Assembly: GCA_030593225.1 (NCBI GenBank) | Contig: JAUVHP010000026.1 | Coordinates: 1-12,780 of the forward strand | Reading direction: 5' to 3' | Length of the DNA stretch: 12,780 nucleotides | DNA from: an archaeon | Lineage (GTDB): Archaea > Nanobdellota > Nanobdellia > Pacearchaeales > GW2011-AR1 | In this document: positions 12,113 to 12,780 of the stretch, in pieces | Layout of the letters: each line of letters begins with the position of its first letter | Position numbering within the stretch: the stretch's first letter is position 1 | Position numbers and translations under genes: made by a program | Notes under the pieces: model-generated | What the model was told of the DNA's origin: nothing | Seen by the model: the letters and a program-made list of their open reading frames with translations, nothing else | The model's database searches: none

Positions 12113-12333
12113 CTATGCTTTTCAAAATCTTCTAATATATCTACACAACTGATTTCTTTTTTCTTAAGACCAGAAGCTACCTCATTTATAATATTTATAA
12201 ACATTAATTTTTTTAATTGAAGTATTTTATCTTTTATAGCTTCCACTATAAATTCTGAATCAGTTTCAAATCCAAAATTTATAACCACTTCATTTAAATC
12301 AGATGCCATTCTATTTGAAATTTTAATTTCCAT
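12109..12333 (-). CDS. Ribbon-helix-helix antitoxin paired with the PIN toxin
   Basis: A 74-residue protein. Strand MEIKISNRMASDL, helix NEVVINFGF, turn ETDSEF and helix IVEAIKDKILQLKK give an RHH DNA-binding domain, as in antitoxins that precede PIN toxins in archaea. The remainder (NIINEVASGLKKKEISCVDILEDFEKHR) is an acidic-basic helical tail likely to occupy the PIN active site. It overlaps the PIN start by ATGA, so both are translated together. The coding frame is intact while the toxin is broken, leaving an orphan-like antitoxin that could still repress its promoter or act on related PIN toxins elsewhere. Leaderless start is predicted by the TATA box. Confidence 0.75.
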   Translation of the reverse strand: MEIKISNRMASDLNEVVINFGFETDSEFIVEAIKDKILQLKKLMFINIINEVASGLKKKEISCVDILEDFEKHR

Positions 12334-12354
12334 ATTTATTTATTAAAAAAGATA

Positions 12355-12362
12355 TATTTAAA
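12355..12362 (-). promoter_or_regulatory. TATA box of the antitoxin-PIN operon (leaderless)
   Basis: TTTAAATA on the minus strand is centred about 25 bases before ATG 12333. Confidence 0.6.
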
Positions 12363-12575
12363 TTTTCCCATTTTTCACAAAAACTTTTTTTCATTTTTTT
12401 ACCATTACCTATTATAATATTTCATTTTTTTTTATTTCACTCTTCAAATTTCCGACTTCTGATTTCCAACTTCTTCCTCCTAATCATTCAAATTCTTTTA
12501 AATATTTTCTAAACATATTTCTCATTATAAAGAAACTTCACTAAATCTAAAAATTAATTAATTTCTATAAACACA
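12363..12575. other. Divergent intergenic region with heptamer array 4 and a degenerate repeat core
   Basis: Plus-strand units TTCAAAT, TTCCGAC, TTCTGAT, TTCCAAC, TTCTTCC fill 12443-12477. CCTAATC plus CAAATT at 12479-12496 looks like a decayed version of the 21-bp core, in the same orientation and order relative to the array as copy B. No gene is seen. Confidence 0.5.
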
Positions 12576-12614
12576 TTTAAATAGTAATGGTTCATATATA
12601 GTCCATATGGTTCA
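12576..12614 (+). promoter_or_regulatory. TATA box and direct-repeat operator of the winged-helix gene
   Basis: TTTAAATA (12576-12583) is centred about 26-27 bases before ATG 12607. ATGGTTCA occurs at 12587-12594 and again at 12607-12614, 20 bases (about two helical turns) apart, and CCATATGG (12603-12610) is a palindrome over the start. Autoregulation by the encoded wHTH is a reasonable inference. Confidence 0.5.
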
Positions 12615-12780
12615 AAAAGTAAATAATTTAGAATTAGAAATAATTTTAATTTTAATCAAATCCAAAGTTCATTTAAGAAAAATTTCCAGAATTTTAAAAG
12701 AATCTCACTCAACCATATTAAGAAAAATAAATATTCTTTTAGAAGAAAATATAATTGATTACAAAGAAGAAGGAAAAAAT
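12607..12780 (+). CDS. Winged-helix protein, probably the N-terminus of another MNT-type antitoxin (partial)
   Basis: Open from ATG 12607 to the window end, 58 residues. LEIILILIKSKVHLRKISRILKESHSTILRKINILLEENIIDYKEEGKN is a winged helix-turn-helix: helix 2 LRKISRILK, recognition helix SHSTILRKINILLEE, then the wing NIIDYKEEGKN. In the complete MNT gene of this window the same kind of domain precedes the nucleotidyltransferase domain, and archaeal homologues commonly follow this plan. So a GSxAxG nucleotidyltransferase domain is expected just outside the window, perhaps followed by HEPN. It could instead be a plain wHTH regulator. An ATG at 12587 is unsuitable, since it meets TAG after four codons. 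It diverges from the minus-strand toxin-antitoxin run. Confidence 0.7.
   Translation, partial: MVQKVNNLELEIILILIKSKVHLRKISRILKESHSTILRKINILLEENIIDYKEEGKN

Overview
The window looks like part of a very AT-rich archaeal chromosome, most likely from a DPANN-type lineage (Woesearchaeota/Pacearchaeota-like). The main reason is promoter architecture: seven start codons (620, 1803, 6535, 9693, 10245, 12333, 12607) have a TATA-like box such as TTTAAATA centred about 25-26 bases upstream, which implies leaderless mRNAs. A prepilin with an archaeal class III signal (KKG followed by MSTII), a COG1361-like surface protein, and several small toxin-antitoxin families point the same way. No rRNA, tRNA or CRISPR array is visible. 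Lineage and family names are from recognition only; no search was run.

Plus-strand half (1-7401): the tail of a methyltransferase-like gene; a small acidic Ala/Pro/Glu repeat protein; a membrane-anchored metzincin-type metalloprotease; then a tight MacB-type ABC transporter operon. Its order is ATPase, FtsX/MacB permease 1, GrpB-like nucleotidyltransferase, NYN-domain nuclease-like protein, permease 2, with ATGA overlaps at two junctions and hairpins in the two gaps. It is followed, from its own promoter, by a signal-peptide/C-terminal-anchor surface protein of the kind often found beside archaeal MacB-like transporters. Together this is a cell-surface module (pump, surface partner, protease), with two nucleotide/RNA-type enzymes translationally tied to the permeases.

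Minus-strand half (12333 down to 7504): a run of genes all in one orientation: RHH antitoxin + PIN toxin, MNT + HEPN, HicB + HicA, RHH antitoxin + MazF, then a type IV pilin-like LamG protein and a 48-residue membrane micro-protein. Two of the four toxins are broken at or beside catalytic residues while their antitoxins are intact: HicA lacks one base in its catalytic His codon, and PIN carries a 59-bp interruption bounded by a 9-bp direct repeat whose removal restores the frame exactly. MazF and the MNT-HEPN pair look intact.

The most unusual signal is between these genes. Two micro-ORFs beginning MKTIQELK start inside the ATGA stop overlap of the preceding toxin gene (HicA and HEPN). A 21-bp intergenic sequence is present three times, and read in frame it ends KPTWAD-stop each time; its only variable base is a synonymous third position, and one copy lies directly behind, and in frame with, a micro-ORF. 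Four intergenic stretches also carry arrays of a degenerate heptanucleotide. I read this as a family of small, coiled-coil-like peptides coupled to toxin genes, partly decayed. At the right edge a plus-strand winged-helix gene (probably another MNT-type antitoxin) begins and runs out of the window.
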